Shown piece by piece: positions 32,696-42,045 of a DNA stretch of 64,000 nt (its first letter is position 1; every line of letters starts with the position of its first letter). A program made the position numbers and the translations under genes. Origin of the DNA: Flavobacterium okayamense (lineage in GTDB: Bacteria; Bacteroidota; Bacteroidia; Flavobacteriales; Flavobacteriaceae); NCBI RefSeq assembly GCF_019702945.1, contig NZ_AP024749.1, positions 682,001-746,000 of the forward strand. The letters run 5' to 3'. A model generated the notes under the pieces. It ran no database searches. It saw only the letters and a list, made by a program, of their open reading frames with translations, and was not told the origin of the DNA.

Positions 32696-32735
32696 ATTTC
32701 AAATAATTGTACTTTTGTAATGATAAAGTAAGACT

Positions 32736-33965
32736 ATGTTAGAAAAAGAAAATCACGTATTTGAAAAAACAATTGTTGTTGGTATCGTAACTCAAAATCA
32801 AGATGAAGATAAATTAAACGAATATCTTGACGAGTTAGAGTTCTTAACTTTTACTGCTGGAGGGGAAGTTGTGAAAAGGTTTTGGCAAAAAATGGACAAA
32901 CCCAATCCAAAAACTTTTGTGGGAACAGGAAAACTTGACGAAATTAAATATTACGTTAAGGATAATGATATTACAACCGTAATTTTCGATGATGAATTAT
33001 CTCCTTCACAACAAAAAAATATCAATAGAGAGCTTGGTGAAGATTGTAAAGTACTAGACAGAACCAACCTTATTTTAGACATTTTTGCGCAACGCGCTCA
33101 AACCTCTTATGCAAGAACTCAAGTTGAACTAGCACAATATCAATATTTATTACCACGATTAACAGGAATGTGGACACACTTAGAACGCCAAAGAGGTGGA
33201 ATTGGTATGCGTGGTCCTGGTGAAACGGAAATTGAGACTGATAGACGTATAGTAAGAGATAGAATTGCCTTGTTAAAGGATAAAATCAAGACTATTGATA
33301 AGCAAATGGCAATTCAACGAAGCAATCGTGGTGCTTTAGTTCGTGTGGCTTTAGTTGGTTATACTAATGTTGGAAAATCAACATTAATGAATGCAATAGG
33401 TAAAAGTGAAGTCTTTGTTGAAAATAAACTATTTGCTACTCTTGATACTACAGTCCGAAAAGTGGTTATTAAAAACCTTCCTTTTTTATTAAGTGATACA
33501 GTAGGTTTTATTAGAAAATTACCTACCCAACTTGTTGAATCATTTAAAAGTACATTAGATGAAGTCCGTGAAGCTGATTTGTTACTTCACGTGGTTGATA
33601 TATCTCATCCTGATTTTGAAGATCATATTTCTTCTGTAAATGATATTTTAAAAGAAATTAAAAGTGATGATAAACCTACAATAATGGTTTTTAATAAAAT
33701 TGATGCTTATCAACCGGTTTATTTTGATGAAAATGATTTGTCAGTTGAAAAAACGTCTAAACATTTTACACTTGACGAATGGAAAGAAACTTGGATGAGT
33801 AAAATGGGTGAAAATAATGCATTATTTATTTCAGCAACAGACAAGCTAAACTTTGAAGAATTTAGAGAGAAAGTTTATGAAGCTGTTCGAGAAATTCATA
33901 TTACTCGTTTCCCATATAATAACTTTTTATATCCAGAATACAAAGAAGCTCAAGATAACGAATAA
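32736..33965 (+). CDS. hflX: GTPase HflX
   Basis: The 409-residue ribosome-associated GTPase has the HflX N-terminal domain (FVGTGKLDEIKYYV, SPSQQKNINRELG), the Gly-rich linker GGIGMRGPGETEIETDRR and the G domain: G1 GYTNVGKS (208-215), G3 DTVGF, G4 NKID. HflX splits stalled or hibernating 70S ribosomes. A TACTTTTG -7 box (32710-32717) lies 18 nt before the start, so the leader is very short. The gene is bounded by terminators on both sides and is monocistronic. Confidence 0.96.
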   Translation: MLEKENHVFEKTIVVGIVTQNQDEDKLNEYLDELEFLTFTAGGEVVKRFWQKMDKPNPKTFVGTGKLDEIKYYVKDNDITTVIFDDELSPSQQKNINRELGEDCKVLDRTNLILDIFAQRAQTSYARTQVELAQYQYLLPRLTGMWTHLERQRGGIGMRGPGETEIETDRRIVRDRIALLKDKIKTIDKQMAIQRSNRGALVRVALVGYTNVGKSTLMNAIGKSEVFVENKLFATLDTTVRKVVIKNLPFLLSDTVGFIRKLPTQLVESFKSTLDEVREADLLLHVVDISHPDFEDHISSVNDILKEIKSDDKPTIMVFNKIDAYQPVYFDENDLSVEKTSKHFTLDEWKETWMSKMGENNALFISATDKLNFEEFREKVYEAVREIHITRFPYNNFLYPEYKEAQDNE

Positions 33966-33994
33966 AAAAACGCCTCAAATTGAGGCGTTTTTTT
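33964..33994. terminator. Bidirectional terminator
   Basis: AAAAAAACGCCTCAA pairs with TTGAGGCGTTTTTTT. It overlaps the last base pairs of the hflX stop codon and serves the convergent DUF3078 gene too. Confidence 0.93.
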
Positions 33995-34013
33995 GATTTC
34001 TATAAAAGTTGTA

Positions 34014-34856
34014 TTAAAAAGTGGCGTTAAATCCAACTCCAATAACTTGACGTGTTTGAAAGCCTCTAAATGCGTTATCGTCGTAAATTGTTTGGAATGC
34101 AAAATTTGTAGATAAATATTTATTGATTTTCATAACGATGTTCAATTGATAATCTAAATCAACATTTTGTGGGTCTTCTGAGTAATTAGAATATAAATTT
34201 AAAATATTCTCAACAGAAACATTTTCCATTACATTAAATTTATAGTAACCATTTAAAGCAAAACCAAGTTCATATCGAGAGGTATCTCCTTGATCTACAC
34301 CAAAGGAAGGGCCAAATTCTGTAAAGTGATCGTGAACTATAATTAATTTTGAAGTTGCTGGTGCAATATTGACTTTTAAATTATCACTTTTTTTCCATAA
34401 CATCCCAGGTCCAAATTGAAAATATGCTGGGGAAAAGAAATGAGAAATTTTAACTGTTTGTGTTTCGGGATCAAAACCAGAATCCATTTGGGTTTTAAAG
34501 TTGAAAAAAGCAGAGTAAAACCAATTTCCTGATGCTTTTTTACCTAATAATGAGTTAAATTCGATTCTATCATCAGTTTTTTGAGTATCTGCTCCCTTAA
34601 TCTTAGTTAAACCATAAGCGGCAATTAATTTGTTATCCCAATTCCAATCGCCATTCTTATAATTAAAATCGTAGTTTATACCTGCATTTCCTGCAAAGTT
34701 ATTTTGCCCACCCGCTAACCAATTGTTGAAAGAAGATTGGTTTGCTAAAACTGTAAATGTTCCTTTTTTTGTCCAGTGACTTGTAGAGTCTACCACTTGC
34801 TCTTGAGCGAAAGCACTTAAAGTAACAAAACTTAATACTAGTAAAATTCTTTTCAT
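34014..34856 (-). CDS. DUF3078 domain protein (outer-membrane barrel)
   Basis: The start is the ATG at 34856 (MKRILLVLSFVTLSAFAQ, signal peptide). The mature part has the DUF3078 signature (WTKKGTFTVLANQSSFNNWLAGGQN, then GNAGINYDFNYKNGDW) and ends in a barrel-type strand VGFNATF. The family is restricted to Bacteroidota and of unknown function. It is the last gene downstream of the sufS-sufE-DUF59-DUF2480 run, 76 nt from DUF2480, and is followed by a terminator. It may simply be co-transcribed. Confidence 0.9.
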   Translation of the reverse strand: MKRILLVLSFVTLSAFAQEQVVDSTSHWTKKGTFTVLANQSSFNNWLAGGQNNFAGNAGINYDFNYKNGDWNWDNKLIAAYGLTKIKGADTQKTDDRIEFNSLLGKKASGNWFYSAFFNFKTQMDSGFDPETQTVKISHFFSPAYFQFGPGMLWKKSDNLKVNIAPATSKLIIVHDHFTEFGPSFGVDQGDTSRYELGFALNGYYKFNVMENVSVENILNLYSNYSEDPQNVDLDYQLNIVMKINKYLSTNFAFQTIYDDNAFRGFQTRQVIGVGFNATF

Positions 34857-34931
34857 CTTTATTAAATTAAATTTTAACAAAGATAAAGAACTTAGTTATA
34901 ATTCCACTTTAAAATAAAAACTCTAAGAAAA

Positions 34932-35435
34932 TTATTTCCTTTTATACAATGGAACTGCGGAACAAGCTTCACCAAACATTATACTTTTAGCATGAGGCAT
35001 TAATTTTTGTATGGCTAATGTATAAACTTCTTGCGGAACTTGCTTTTTTGAACAACCCTTCAAAATAACTGGTTTATCTTTATAAGTTGAATAATCTACT
35101 TTTGAAAGTATATCTTCATACCAAACAATAGTTATCGCTTCTAAATTTCCATTAATAACTTTTAAGGCTACAGGGTTTAAATATACCGCAACTAAAGAAA
35201 ATGCCCAAGCAGGCAAAACCGCTTCGGTAGAACAGTATATACCAACATATTTATCTTTATAAATTGTCCAATCAAAATTCTTTAGCTGTTCTCTAAAATC
35301 TTTCTCTTTTAATAAAAATCCTTCAAACAACCATTGTGAAATATCTAATTGAACTACATGTTCATCTGGAAAGTAATCTTCTAAATCGAAAACTTCCAGA
35401 GAACTTTGTGCTACTTTATTAATAATTTCATCCAT
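34932..35435 (-). CDS. DUF2480 family protein
   Basis: The 167-residue soluble protein contains the conserved stretches LDISQWLFEGFLLKEKDFRE, YCSTEAVLPAWAFSLV and ILKGCSKKQVPQEVY, and a C-terminal FGEACSAVPLYKRK. These define DUF2480, found beside SUF genes in Bacteroidota. Conserved cysteines suggest an iron-sulfur or sulfur-handling role, not shown experimentally as far as I know. It starts 2 nt after the DUF59 gene and is part of the operon. Confidence 0.9.
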   Translation of the reverse strand: MDEIINKVAQSSLEVFDLEDYFPDEHVVQLDISQWLFEGFLLKEKDFREQLKNFDWTIYKDKYVGIYCSTEAVLPAWAFSLVAVYLNPVALKVINGNLEAITIVWYEDILSKVDYSTYKDKPVILKGCSKKQVPQEVYTLAIQKLMPHAKSIMFGEACSAVPLYKRK

Positions 35436-35437
35436 AA

Positions 35438-35761
35438 TTAAAGCATTCCTAGCTCTAATTTAGCTTCTTCACTCATTAAATCTTTACTCCAAGGTGGATC
35501 GAATGTAATTTCAACTTCACAAGATTTTACCTCATCTATAGATTTTATTTTCTCTTCCACTTCTTGAGGCAATGTTTCAGCCACAGGACAATTTGGTGAT
35601 GTTAATGTCATTAGGATTTTTACATCATTATCTTCATTAATCATTACGTCATATATTAAACCTAATTCATAGATGTCTACAGGTATTTCAGGATCAAAAA
35701 TTCCTTTTAAAACCTTTACTACGTTTTCACCTAAATTTATTGTATCGTTATAATCTTCCAT
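35438..35761 (-). CDS. SUF-associated DUF59 (MIP18-like) iron-sulfur assembly protein
   Basis: The 107-residue DUF59 protein has the motif GIFDPEIPVDIYELGLIYD and C58 in TSPNCPVAETLP. It is the type found in SUF loci (SufT/PaaD-like) and helps in iron-sulfur cluster maturation or delivery to targets. It lies 4 nt after sufE. Confidence 0.93.
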   Translation of the reverse strand: MEDYNDTINLGENVVKVLKGIFDPEIPVDIYELGLIYDVMINEDNDVKILMTLTSPNCPVAETLPQEVEEKIKSIDEVKSCEVEITFDPPWSKDLMSEEAKLELGML

Positions 35762-35765
35762 TTTC

Positions 35766-36185
35766 TTAATTTTTAGCTTGAAATGCTAAGGCATACATTT
35801 TAATTTGCTTAATCATTGAAACCAATCCATTTGCACGAGTTGGCGACAAATGCTCTTTTAATCCAATTTCATCAATAAAATCAGTATTTGCTTCTAAAAT
35901 TTCTTTTGGTGAATGATTCGAAAAAGTACGAATTAAAATTGCGATAATCCCTTTTGTTAGTATAGCGTCACTATCAGCTGTAAAAACAACATTTCCATCT
36001 TTTTCTTCTGCATGCACCCAAACTTTAGATTGGCAACCTTTGATTATGTTTTCTTCTGTTTTGTATTTTTCGTCAATTAAAGGTAGAGATTTCCCCAGCT
36101 CGATAATGTATTCGTAGCGCTGCATCCAATCGTCGAACATTGAAAATTCATCTACAATTTCTTCTTGAATTTCTTCTATTCTCAT
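35766..36185 (-). CDS. sufE: SufE, cysteine desulfurase activator
   Basis: The 139-residue protein carries the sulfur-accepting C51 in IIKGCQSKVWVHA and the core DWMQRYEYIIELGKSLP. SufE takes the persulfide from SufS and passes it to SufB. It overlaps the upstream lipoprotein gene by 4 nt (36182-36185), so translation is probably coupled. Confidence 0.95.
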   Translation of the reverse strand: MRIEEIQEEIVDEFSMFDDWMQRYEYIIELGKSLPLIDEKYKTEENIIKGCQSKVWVHAEEKDGNVVFTADSDAILTKGIIAILIRTFSNHSPKEILEANTDFIDEIGLKEHLSPTRANGLVSMIKQIKMYALAFQAKN

Positions 36186-36658
36186 TTTACTTCTTTCTGA
36201 GTAACTTCAATTACTTTTTCTACAATTTCTTTAATTTCAGCTGGTGGAAATCCTCCATCAAAATCAACTGTTTGGTATTCTTTATCTCCCTCAACAATTT
36301 TAAAATGAGCTATTGGAGCACCATCATAAAAACGTTTTTGAGTAGGATCTTTTAAGTCTTTTAAACCTTCTTTATTAACTGCAGCATATAATTTAGCTAA
36401 AATTTCAAAATCTTCTTCAGAAATATCAAAGGCTATAGGTTTAGAATCTCTACCAGCTGTTAAAACAGCTCTGTTTTTTTCAATTACAATTTTTCTATAT
36501 ATACCACGCGACATCTCTTCGTACTCTAAAACGGGCGCTTCTTGACTTTGTTTCATTGTTTCCGTTGTAACTAAATTTGACTTTTCTGTTGTAACTTTTT
36601 GACAATTACAACTTACTAAAGCAACTATTCCTATAAATGTATAAAATAAAGTTTTCAT
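36182..36658 (-). CDS. Hypothetical lipoprotein inside the suf cluster
   Basis: A signal sequence ends in the lipobox IVALVSC (C17); the mature 140 residues have no family I can name. Central motifs are YEEMSRGIYRKIVIEKNRAVL and QTVDFDGGFPPAEIKEIVEKV. It lies between sufS (12 nt) and sufE (4-nt overlap), so it is made with the sulfur-transfer pair, yet it is exported. That mismatch suggests operon membership for regulation (for example, oxidative or iron stress) rather than direct cluster assembly. Confidence 0.8.
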   Translation of the reverse strand: MKTLFYTFIGIVALVSCNCQKVTTEKSNLVTTETMKQSQEAPVLEYEEMSRGIYRKIVIEKNRAVLTAGRDSKPIAFDISEEDFEILAKLYAAVNKEGLKDLKDPTQKRFYDGAPIAHFKIVEGDKEYQTVDFDGGFPPAEIKEIVEKVIEVTQKEVK

Positions 36659-36670
36659 AATCTTCCGATT

Positions 36671-37885
36671 TTAGGTTAACATCATTTGAGCTTTTTTAAC
36701 CGCTTCTACAAATATATCAATTTCTTCTTTGGTATTGTAAAAAGCAAAGCTTGCTCTTATAGTTCCTGGAATATTGAAATATTGCATAATAGGTTGTGCG
36801 CAGTGGTGACCTGTTCGCACTGCTATACCTAATTTATCTATAATCGTGCCAATGTCGTACGGATGAATTCCTTCTATATTAAAAGAAATTACAGAAGCTT
36901 TGTTTTCACTTGTCCCATAAATGCGTAATCCTTCAATTTGTAACAATTTTTCGGTAGCATAATCAAGTAATTCTTGCTCATAAGCGGCTATATTATCGAA
37001 GCCGATTTCATTCAAATAATCAATTGCAGTTCCTAATACAATTCCTCCAACAATATTTGGTGTTCCGGCTTCAAATTTATGTGGTAAATCGGCATAGGTT
37101 GTTTTTTCAAAAGTAACCTCAGCAATCATTTCGCCTCCACCTTGATAAGGAGGTAATTTATGTAACCATTCTTCTTTACCATATAAAATTCCAACACCTG
37201 TTGGTCCGCAAACTTTATGTCCAGAAAACACATAAAAATCGCAATCTAGTACTTGAACATCTGGCTTTAAATGCGGCGTTGCTTGTGCTCCATCTATTAA
37301 AACTGCTGCTCCTACTCCATGTGCTTTTTCAATAATCTCTTTAATTGGATTAATAGTTCCTAATGCATTCGAAATATGATTGACCGCAACTATTTTCGTT
37401 TTGCTAGAAAGTAATCGGTCAAATTCAGCCATCACCAACTCCCCTTTTTCATTCATTGGAATCACAACCAATTTTGCTCCAGTCTTTTCGCATAAAAACT
37501 GCCAAGGCACAATATTGCTATGATGTTCTAAATTTGAAACCATAACCTCATCACCTTCGTTTAATAAAGCAGTGAATCCATTAGCTACTAAATTAATCCC
37601 AAAAGTTGTACCTGAAGTAAAAATAACTTCGTGATTGTGTTTGGCGTTAATATGTTTTTGAATGGTATTACGAGATGCTTCATATGCATCTGTTGCTAAT
37701 TGACTCAACGTGTGAACGCCACGGTGAATATTTGAGTTTATCTCACTGTAATATCTTGAAATAGCATCAATAACCACTTGAGGCTTTTGTGCTGTAGCTC
37801 CGTTATCGAAATATACAAGCTGCTTTCCATTTACTTTTTGGTTAAGAATTGGGAAATCAGCTCTTATTTTTTGAATATCAATCAT
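36671..37885 (-). CDS. sufS: SufS, cysteine desulfurase
   Basis: The 404-residue PLP enzyme releases sulfur from cysteine for iron-sulfur clusters. The PLP lysine is in FSGHKVCGPTGVG (near residue 224) and the active-site cysteine is in RTGHHCAQP (near 364), the group II signature. PLP-contacting residues SNLEHHSNIVPW and VNHISNALGTINPI are present. It heads the run sufS-lipoprotein-sufE-DUF59-DUF2480, separated from sufD by a terminator and three other genes, so it needs its own promoter in or near 37886-37937. Confidence 0.96.
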   Translation of the reverse strand: MIDIQKIRADFPILNQKVNGKQLVYFDNGATAQKPQVVIDAISRYYSEINSNIHRGVHTLSQLATDAYEASRNTIQKHINAKHNHEVIFTSGTTFGINLVANGFTALLNEGDEVMVSNLEHHSNIVPWQFLCEKTGAKLVVIPMNEKGELVMAEFDRLLSSKTKIVAVNHISNALGTINPIKEIIEKAHGVGAAVLIDGAQATPHLKPDVQVLDCDFYVFSGHKVCGPTGVGILYGKEEWLHKLPPYQGGGEMIAEVTFEKTTYADLPHKFEAGTPNIVGGIVLGTAIDYLNEIGFDNIAAYEQELLDYATEKLLQIEGLRIYGTSENKASVISFNIEGIHPYDIGTIIDKLGIAVRTGHHCAQPIMQYFNIPGTIRASFAFYNTKEEIDIFVEAVKKAQMMLT

Positions 37886-37937
37886 GTTGCAAATTTACAA
37901 CTTGATTGTTTATAATAAGAATAAATAAAGGTTAAAA

Positions 37938-38402
37938 TCACTTATATTCCTTTTCTATTTTTCGTCCAAATTTTTCAGTCGCTTTTAATATTACAACCCC
38001 GCATAATCCTTTATTACCATAATATACTGCACTATCAAAATCATTTAAAATTACAACTTTATATATGTTTTTATTATTCAATTTATTGATATAGGATAAA
38101 AGATAAGGTCTTTCTTGTAAGTCTAAGTTATAATGCTTTTCCTTGCTTTCAATAACAATAATTGACTTACATATCATACTGTCGCCACGTTTATTATGTA
38201 AAAAAATCCTTTTTGGGTCTCTACAAAAAAGAGTGTCTGAATAAATTTTTCTTTTAATTAAATATAATTGATCTTGAAGAACTTTCTTACTTTTCAAATG
38301 ATTTATCCATTCAAGATTTTCCTTTTTGGTTTGACAGATTTTTTCTTGACCATAAGCTGAAATTAAGAAAAGACAAAAAATAAGTTTTACATAAAATTTC
38401 AT
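37938..38402 (-). CDS. Secreted protein with a stand-alone TonB-plug-like segment
   Basis: A signal peptide (residues 1-18, ending SAYGQ) is followed by 135 residues. The end, NIYKVVILNDFDSAVYYGNK then GLCGVVILKATEK, matches the plug consensus of SusC-type receptors (I..I.VLKD..A.YG.RGANGVI.ITTK). No barrel or carboxypeptidase-like domain is present. Cysteines at C23, C60 and C77, and in GLCGV, are plentiful. It could be a small plug-fold protein that interacts with TonB systems, or a degenerate fragment of a receptor that evolved independently. It is not obviously linked to the flanking suf genes. Confidence 0.7.
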   Translation of the reverse strand: MKFYVKLIFCLFLISAYGQEKICQTKKENLEWINHLKSKKVLQDQLYLIKRKIYSDTLFCRDPKRIFLHNKRGDSMICKSIIVIESKEKHYNLDLQERPYLLSYINKLNNKNIYKVVILNDFDSAVYYGNKGLCGVVILKATEKFGRKIEKEYK

Positions 38403-38452
38403 ATATGCGTGTTTCTATATATAGAGTACATTTTTTGTAAAAAGGTTGGAAT

Positions 38453-39610
38453 TTAAAACTTTTCTCCTGCTCCACCGCCACTAAAGCCTCCTCCTCCAAA
38501 TTCCATTGCACTACTTTGAGTAGGGGCTGGTGTTGTTGCATTTGCTAAGGCCATCACTGCTTGTGCATTGAAAAATATGGAATTATCAGCATCTCTATCA
38601 GGTTGAAAAGTAACCCCTTCTGCTCTGCATTTTAATTTCTGAATTATTAAATATGCCATTCCAAAAAGTAAAATACCACTCACAACCATTACAAATTCAA
38701 TAGGGAAAAAATGATAATAATATCGAATGGATGAAAATCCAATAATTAACGTCAAAACCCCTGTATACAAAACCAATTTATCTTTCCATTTTATTCCTAA
38801 GAACAAATAAAACAAAGGAATCAAGAAGGTGAAAACATAAAAAACTACAGCAAACGGAATATCTGAATCTTTGGTAACTGTTATTTCCATTAAAGATTCT
38901 GACAACTCTCTAACCACATAATAGTTCATTGATAGATAGCCTAAAAGTAAACTTACAATTTTAAGCGTTTCAAAAGTTTTAAAATAAGGATATAAGTTTT
39001 GATTTTTAGCCATGTTAACGACTAAAAAATAAACTAAAATTGCCAAGAGTAATCCAATAAACGGTAAATATACTTTAGATAAAAAATTGTGTTCAACAAT
39101 ACTATTAAATAAAAAAGCAACTAAGCCTGAATATGCGATTAAAGCCGATATTGTATGTATAAATCGAACTGCGAAATAAATTCCTAAAACAAACATAGCA
39201 AGGAAAACGGGAAAAACTGATTCTGTGAGGATTCCTATTCCTATAAAAAAAGAAACTTGAGAAGTAAGGATAAAAGCATCATCTAATCCGTGTCGGAAAA
39301 ATTTCATTTTAACCAAAACCTCTGTTCCGATATATGCGACAATTGCGTACAAAAAGAAAATGATTTGATAATCGTGCGTAATAATTTGCATTAAAATAAC
39401 AGCTATAGCACTTACTACAGTAGAGAATAAAAAATTTCCTAAAAGGAAAAATCCAATTCGGAAAAAAATATTAGCGTTACATTTCAATTGCACCAATTGA
39501 GAACTTATAGCACTTAATTGTTCTTTGCTCAAAAACTTCTTTTTGTAGAGATTTTTAGCTTCTTCAGCCAAGAAATAATTCTCAATATCTATTTTATCGT
39601 GTGCTTGCAT
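38453..39610 (-). CDS. Multi-pass membrane protein, DUF4401/DUF2157-like
   Basis: The 385-residue protein has a short cytoplasmic N-terminus (LSKEQLSAISSQLVQLKCN), about ten membrane helices, and a C-terminal tail ending FGGGGFSGGGAGEKF. It resembles the DUF2157/DUF4401 membrane family, typically encoded as a pair with no known function. Its start overlaps the end of the partner gene by 17 nt, so the two are co-translated. The Gly-Ser tail is reminiscent of Gly-rich tails in TPM and TIGR04222 proteins. Confidence 0.75.
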   Translation of the reverse strand: MQAHDKIDIENYFLAEEAKNLYKKKFLSKEQLSAISSQLVQLKCNANIFFRIGFFLLGNFLFSTVVSAIAVILMQIITHDYQIIFFLYAIVAYIGTEVLVKMKFFRHGLDDAFILTSQVSFFIGIGILTESVFPVFLAMFVLGIYFAVRFIHTISALIAYSGLVAFLFNSIVEHNFLSKVYLPFIGLLLAILVYFLVVNMAKNQNLYPYFKTFETLKIVSLLLGYLSMNYYVVRELSESLMEITVTKDSDIPFAVVFYVFTFLIPLFYLFLGIKWKDKLVLYTGVLTLIIGFSSIRYYYHFFPIEFVMVVSGILLFGMAYLIIQKLKCRAEGVTFQPDRDADNSIFFNAQAVMALANATTPAPTQSSAMEFGGGGFSGGGAGEKF

Positions 39611-40598
39611 TTTTTTCAGAATTAAATTGTTTAACTAAACGAATGAATAAATAGATACTTGCTATTACATAAAAGGGAGATAACACAATTAAGAGTTGTA
39701 GAAAAGTATCTATTATTCTTAATAATTCTATTACTTTTCCCATTAAAACATTAAACCCAAAATAACTATACAACAGCATAAAAGCAAAAATTGAAGTTGC
39801 CATAGCTTTATAACTAAACCTATAGAAATAATAAGCAAAACCTATTAAAATGGGAATAAAAAAGAACCAATGCTGTGAAAGTAATCCCGATAAAACACAA
39901 ACGCCCAATAAATGCAAAGCGAATGTGGCAAACACAAAATGGAAGTGAGCTTTTATTTTATTTTTAAAAGTATATTCCATCCATACCAGCAAACCAATTC
40001 CTAAAACCAATCCTGAATAAGTCAATTGCATATTAGAATAAACCTCATTTTCAAATACTGTTTTTGGAGTTATTGTTATTCCAATAAAAGTTGCTAAACT
40101 GGTAATTGCTATAGAAAGTACAATTCTATTGTCGAAATAATAGGCTACAAAAAAACAAAACAATGCCGATATCAACGAAACATAAGCATACGATTCATCA
40201 AAAATGTGGTATTGAAAATTAATATATCCTAAAAAGATACAAGCCAGTAAACTACCTGTTAAGACTAAATAATCATACAATGGATTATCGAATAAAACTT
40301 CTTCATTAGAATAACCTTTCGCCTTTTTAAAACTAAAATAAAAACAAGCAATCATTAATAGAAAATTCGCTGAAATTATAGCTAAATGCCCAATTGAATC
40401 GATATTATTATAAATGATAATGCCTATTCCAGAAGTAAATACAATTACTGAAAAATAAATTACTAGAAGTAATTCACTACGTAACGAAAAAATGCCTTTC
40501 TTTTGATATTCAGCAATTTCTTCTAGGTTATTGTAATTCAAAAATTCTTTTTGATATAATTTTTGAAGCAAAATCTCTGAAAAATTCGATTTCCCCAT
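39594..40598 (-). CDS. DUF2157-like multi-pass membrane protein
   Basis: The 334-residue protein opens with the DUF2157-like segment LQKLYQKEFLNYNNLEEIAEYQ and has about ten membrane helices, beginning LLLVIYFSVIVFTSGIGIIIY. It is paired with the following gene, which resembles it in layout. Both sit between the sufD terminator and the sufS group, so they split the suf locus into two transcription units. Function unknown. Confidence 0.8.
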   Translation of the reverse strand: MGKSNFSEILLQKLYQKEFLNYNNLEEIAEYQKKGIFSLRSELLLVIYFSVIVFTSGIGIIIYNNIDSIGHLAIISANFLLMIACFYFSFKKAKGYSNEEVLFDNPLYDYLVLTGSLLACIFLGYINFQYHIFDESYAYVSLISALFCFFVAYYFDNRIVLSIAITSLATFIGITITPKTVFENEVYSNMQLTYSGLVLGIGLLVWMEYTFKNKIKAHFHFVFATFALHLLGVCVLSGLLSQHWFFFIPILIGFAYYFYRFSYKAMATSIFAFMLLYSYFGFNVLMGKVIELLRIIDTFLQLLIVLSPFYVIASIYLFIRLVKQFNSEKNASTR

Positions 40599-40644
40599 GA
40601 ATTAAAGTTTAACTAAAGGTAAGTAAATTATAATTTATCAACAT

Positions 40645-40673
40645 AAAAAAACCGCTTAAATAGCGGTTTTTTT
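40645..40673 (-). terminator. Terminator after sufD
   Basis: AAAAAACCGCT and AGCGGTTTTTT form a perfect hairpin with a 5-nt loop, immediately after the sufD stop (40675). Confidence 0.93.
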
Positions 40674-40674
40674 A

Positions 40675-41991
40675 TTATAAATCAAATCCTAAATTAACAC
40701 CAAGTTTGTTGGCGATTATCTTTGTAATTCGTTGTTTTAATTCAGGAATTTTAACGCTTTCCATAACCTCATCTGTAAAGGCATACATTAACAATGCTCG
40801 TGCTTCTTTTTTCGGAATTCCACGTTGTTGCATATAAAACATAGCACTTTCATCTAACTGACCAATCGTACAACCATGCGAACATTTTACATCATCTGCA
40901 AAGATTTCTAATTGTGGTTTTGCATTAATGGTCGCTTTTTCGCTTACTAAAATGTTATTGTTTTGTTGGAATGCATCTGTTTTTTGTGCTTCTTTTTCTA
41001 CAAATATTTTCCCATTGAAAACTCCAGTTGCACTATCGCCATAAATTCCTTTGTAATTTTGGTGGCTTTCACAATTTGGCTGCGCGTGATGCACTAATGT
41101 ATAATGATCTACGTGTTGTTTATCGCCAATGATTGTAATTCCTTTCAAAGTAGAATCGATACGTTCACCTTGATGATAAAAATTCAAATTATTACGTGTA
41201 ATATTTCCTCCAAATGAAAACGTGTGTACCGCTACTCTACTTTCTTGCTTTTGAGCAATATATGTATTGTCGATTAAGTTTGCCGATTGCACATCGTTTT
41301 GAATTTTATAATAATCGCAAATTGCTCTTTTTTGAGCAAAAATTTCGGTAACACTATTTGTTAAAACTGGATTTTCATTCAAACTTTGATGACGCTCAAT
41401 AATTTGTACGTGTGCATTTTCACCCACAACAATCAAACTTCTTGGCTGCAGCATAATAGCCGATTCATTTCCAGTAGAAAAGTGAATAATTTCAATCGGT
41501 TTGTCTGCAACTTTACCTTTAGGAATATTTACAAATGCTCCTTCTTTTGCAAAAGCTGTATTTAACGTAGTTAATGATTCTTCTTTACTTGCTACTTGGT
41601 TAAAATAAGTGTCTAATACCAATTTGTATTTTGGCTTATTTAAAACCGAAGACATTAAACAAACGTCAATACCATCATGTGTAGTTTGCGATAAAAACGA
41701 ACTGAATTTTCCATCGATAAACACTAATTTATAAGTATCGACATCATGTAAAAAGTATTTTTTTACATCTTTAAATTCAATTGCATTTTCAGTCTTAGGA
41801 AAAACCGAAAAATCATTCTTTAAAACCGCATTTAAGGAAGTATATTTCCAAGCTTCCTCTTTTTTTGAAGGGAAACCTTTACTTTCAAAGTTTTTTATAG
41901 CTTGATTTCGTAATTCATGCAAGTTTGAGTTTTCATCAATCTTTTCCTCAAATGCCATGTAAGACGAAAGTAATTTATCTTTTAAATCCAT
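40675..41991 (-). CDS. sufD: SufD, Fe-S scaffold complex subunit
   Basis: The 438-residue beta-helix protein has the SUF signature in its C-terminal third (HHAQPNCESHQNYKGIY, DDVKCSHGCTIGQLD, FYMQQRGIPKKEARALL). SufD forms the SufBC2D scaffold complex and helps iron acquisition; H and C residues typical of the SufB-SufD interface are present. It follows sufC, but the two are separated by the four-helix-bundle gene and repeat arms. Its ATG lies 6 nt from the left arm of the split repeat. Confidence 0.96.
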   Translation of the reverse strand: MDLKDKLLSSYMAFEEKIDENSNLHELRNQAIKNFESKGFPSKKEEAWKYTSLNAVLKNDFSVFPKTENAIEFKDVKKYFLHDVDTYKLVFIDGKFSSFLSQTTHDGIDVCLMSSVLNKPKYKLVLDTYFNQVASKEESLTTLNTAFAKEGAFVNIPKGKVADKPIEIIHFSTGNESAIMLQPRSLIVVGENAHVQIIERHQSLNENPVLTNSVTEIFAQKRAICDYYKIQNDVQSANLIDNTYIAQKQESRVAVHTFSFGGNITRNNLNFYHQGERIDSTLKGITIIGDKQHVDHYTLVHHAQPNCESHQNYKGIYGDSATGVFNGKIFVEKEAQKTDAFQQNNNILVSEKATINAKPQLEIFADDVKCSHGCTIGQLDESAMFYMQQRGIPKKEARALLMYAFTDEVMESVKIPELKQRITKIIANKLGVNLGFDL

Positions 41992-41996
41992 ATTTC

Positions 41997-42028
41997 AGTC
42001 GAAAGTCGAAAGTCGAAAGTCAAAAAGA
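41997..42028. repeat. Split heptad element F, left (AGT) arm
   Basis: AGT starts at 41997, 42004, 42011 and 42018, exactly 7 nt apart, with the word AGTCGAA repeated three times followed by AGTCAAA. The same words open element A at 1661. The arm lies between the sufD start and the four-helix-bundle gene. Confidence 0.85.
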
Positions 42029-42045
42029 CAATCATGTTTCGACGT

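Noticed and set aside
38311-38541. Minus-strand frame of 76 codons
   Set aside because: It overlaps the ends of two better-supported genes in another phase and has no recognisable content.
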